NCBI GenBank assembly: GCA_018382125.1
Contig: JAGZQO010000041.1
Span: forward strand, 1 to 12,819
Direction: 5' to 3'
Origin: Collinsella sp.
GTDB taxonomy: Bacteria; Actinomycetota; Coriobacteriia; Coriobacteriales; Coriobacteriaceae
DNA: 12,819 bases
The notes under the pieces are model-generated. The model was not told the DNA's origin, did no database searches, and saw only the letters and a list, made by a program, of their open reading frames with translations. Position numbers and translations under genes: made by a program. The stretch's first letter is position 1. The number at the start of each line of letters is the position of its first letter. This document shows positions 12,751 to 12,819 of this stretch, one piece after another.

Positions 12751-12819
12751 ATGATTTACGGTGCATTGGGCGATATCGAGGAGTACCGCGGAATGCTCAA
12801 GGGCCTCGACGTGCTGATC
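12751..12819 (+). CDS. YhcH/YjgK/YiaL (DUF386) family protein, 5' part only
   Basis: Only 23 codons are present before the window ends. They read MIYGALGDIEEYRGMLKGLD, which has the family's opening (Met-Ile-x-Gly-x-Leu, then a Tyr-x-Gly and a Leu-Asp pair). AGGGGA lies about six bases upstream of the ATG. Family members occur with sialic-acid and amino-sugar genes, and some are sugar anomerases. The gap from nagA is 32 bases, so co-transcription with nagA is likely. Confidence 0.7.
   Translation, partial: MIYGALGDIEEYRGMLKGLDVLI

Noticed and set aside
11519..12766. A 415-codon - strand frame opposite nagA
   Set aside because: nagA carries every catalytic motif on the + strand, and the antisense protein has none.
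1..12819. CRISPR arrays, tRNA, rRNA, insertion sequences, phage or defence genes
   Set aside because: I found no regularly spaced direct repeats with spacers, no cloverleaf or rRNA sequence, and no transposase, integrase or known defence motifs on either strand.

Overview
The window looks like a chromosomal segment of a high-GC Actinomycetota gut anaerobe. My best guess is class Coriobacteriia, close to Collinsella. This rests on the GC-rich, strongly codon-biased genes with canonical AGGAG-type ribosome binding sites, the Cys-rich lipoprotein, the GlcNAc-type PTS without a fused EIIA domain, and the general style of the proteins. It is an inference, not a database result. All genes that I accept are on the + strand.

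Layout. Bases 1-20 are the last codons of an upstream gene, followed by a perfect 26-nt palindrome (probable terminator). Bases 80-825 hold no gene I trust. They contain a long imperfect inverted repeat (arms 127-173 and 298-344), then a perfect TATAAT promoter element and about 330 nt of hairpin-rich leader. An orphan substrate-binding-like lipoprotein follows (826-1851), with a strong terminator. Next come a long-form ribosome hibernation factor (2169-2753) and a DegV-family fatty-acid-binding protein (2833-3786).

A compact four-gene unit follows (3885-7204): a beta-hydroxyacid dehydrogenase with a striking His/Cys/acidic C-terminal repeat tail, a small two-helix membrane protein, a HEAT-like helical repeat protein and an NAD-dependent isocitrate dehydrogenase. 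A membrane-anchored SurA-N-like protein with a very acidic cytoplasmic arm (7331-8416) ends at a textbook terminator.

The right end is an amino-sugar locus. It has a GlcNAc-type PTS EIICB transporter (8951-10441), a GntR/UTRA regulator (10674-11405), GlcNAc-6-phosphate deacetylase NagA (11549-12718) and the first 23 codons of a YhcH/YjgK/YiaL-family protein (12751 onwards). The PTS would import GlcNAc as GlcNAc-6-P and NagA would deacetylate it to GlcN-6-P. The regulator probably senses one of these phosphosugars and binds TGGT/ACCA-type operators. These are visible upstream of the PTS gene (8597-8639) and around the regulator's own promoter (10527-10542 and 10631-10642). A cre-like sequence at 8576-8589 suggests an extra layer of carbon control.

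Most of the window is ordinary housekeeping and sugar metabolism. The parts most worth a second look are the inverted-repeat element at the left end, the structured leader of the lipoprotein gene, the 12-residue metal-ligand repeats on the dehydrogenase, the G-rich and operator-rich PTS upstream region, and the 16-bp stem in front of nagA.
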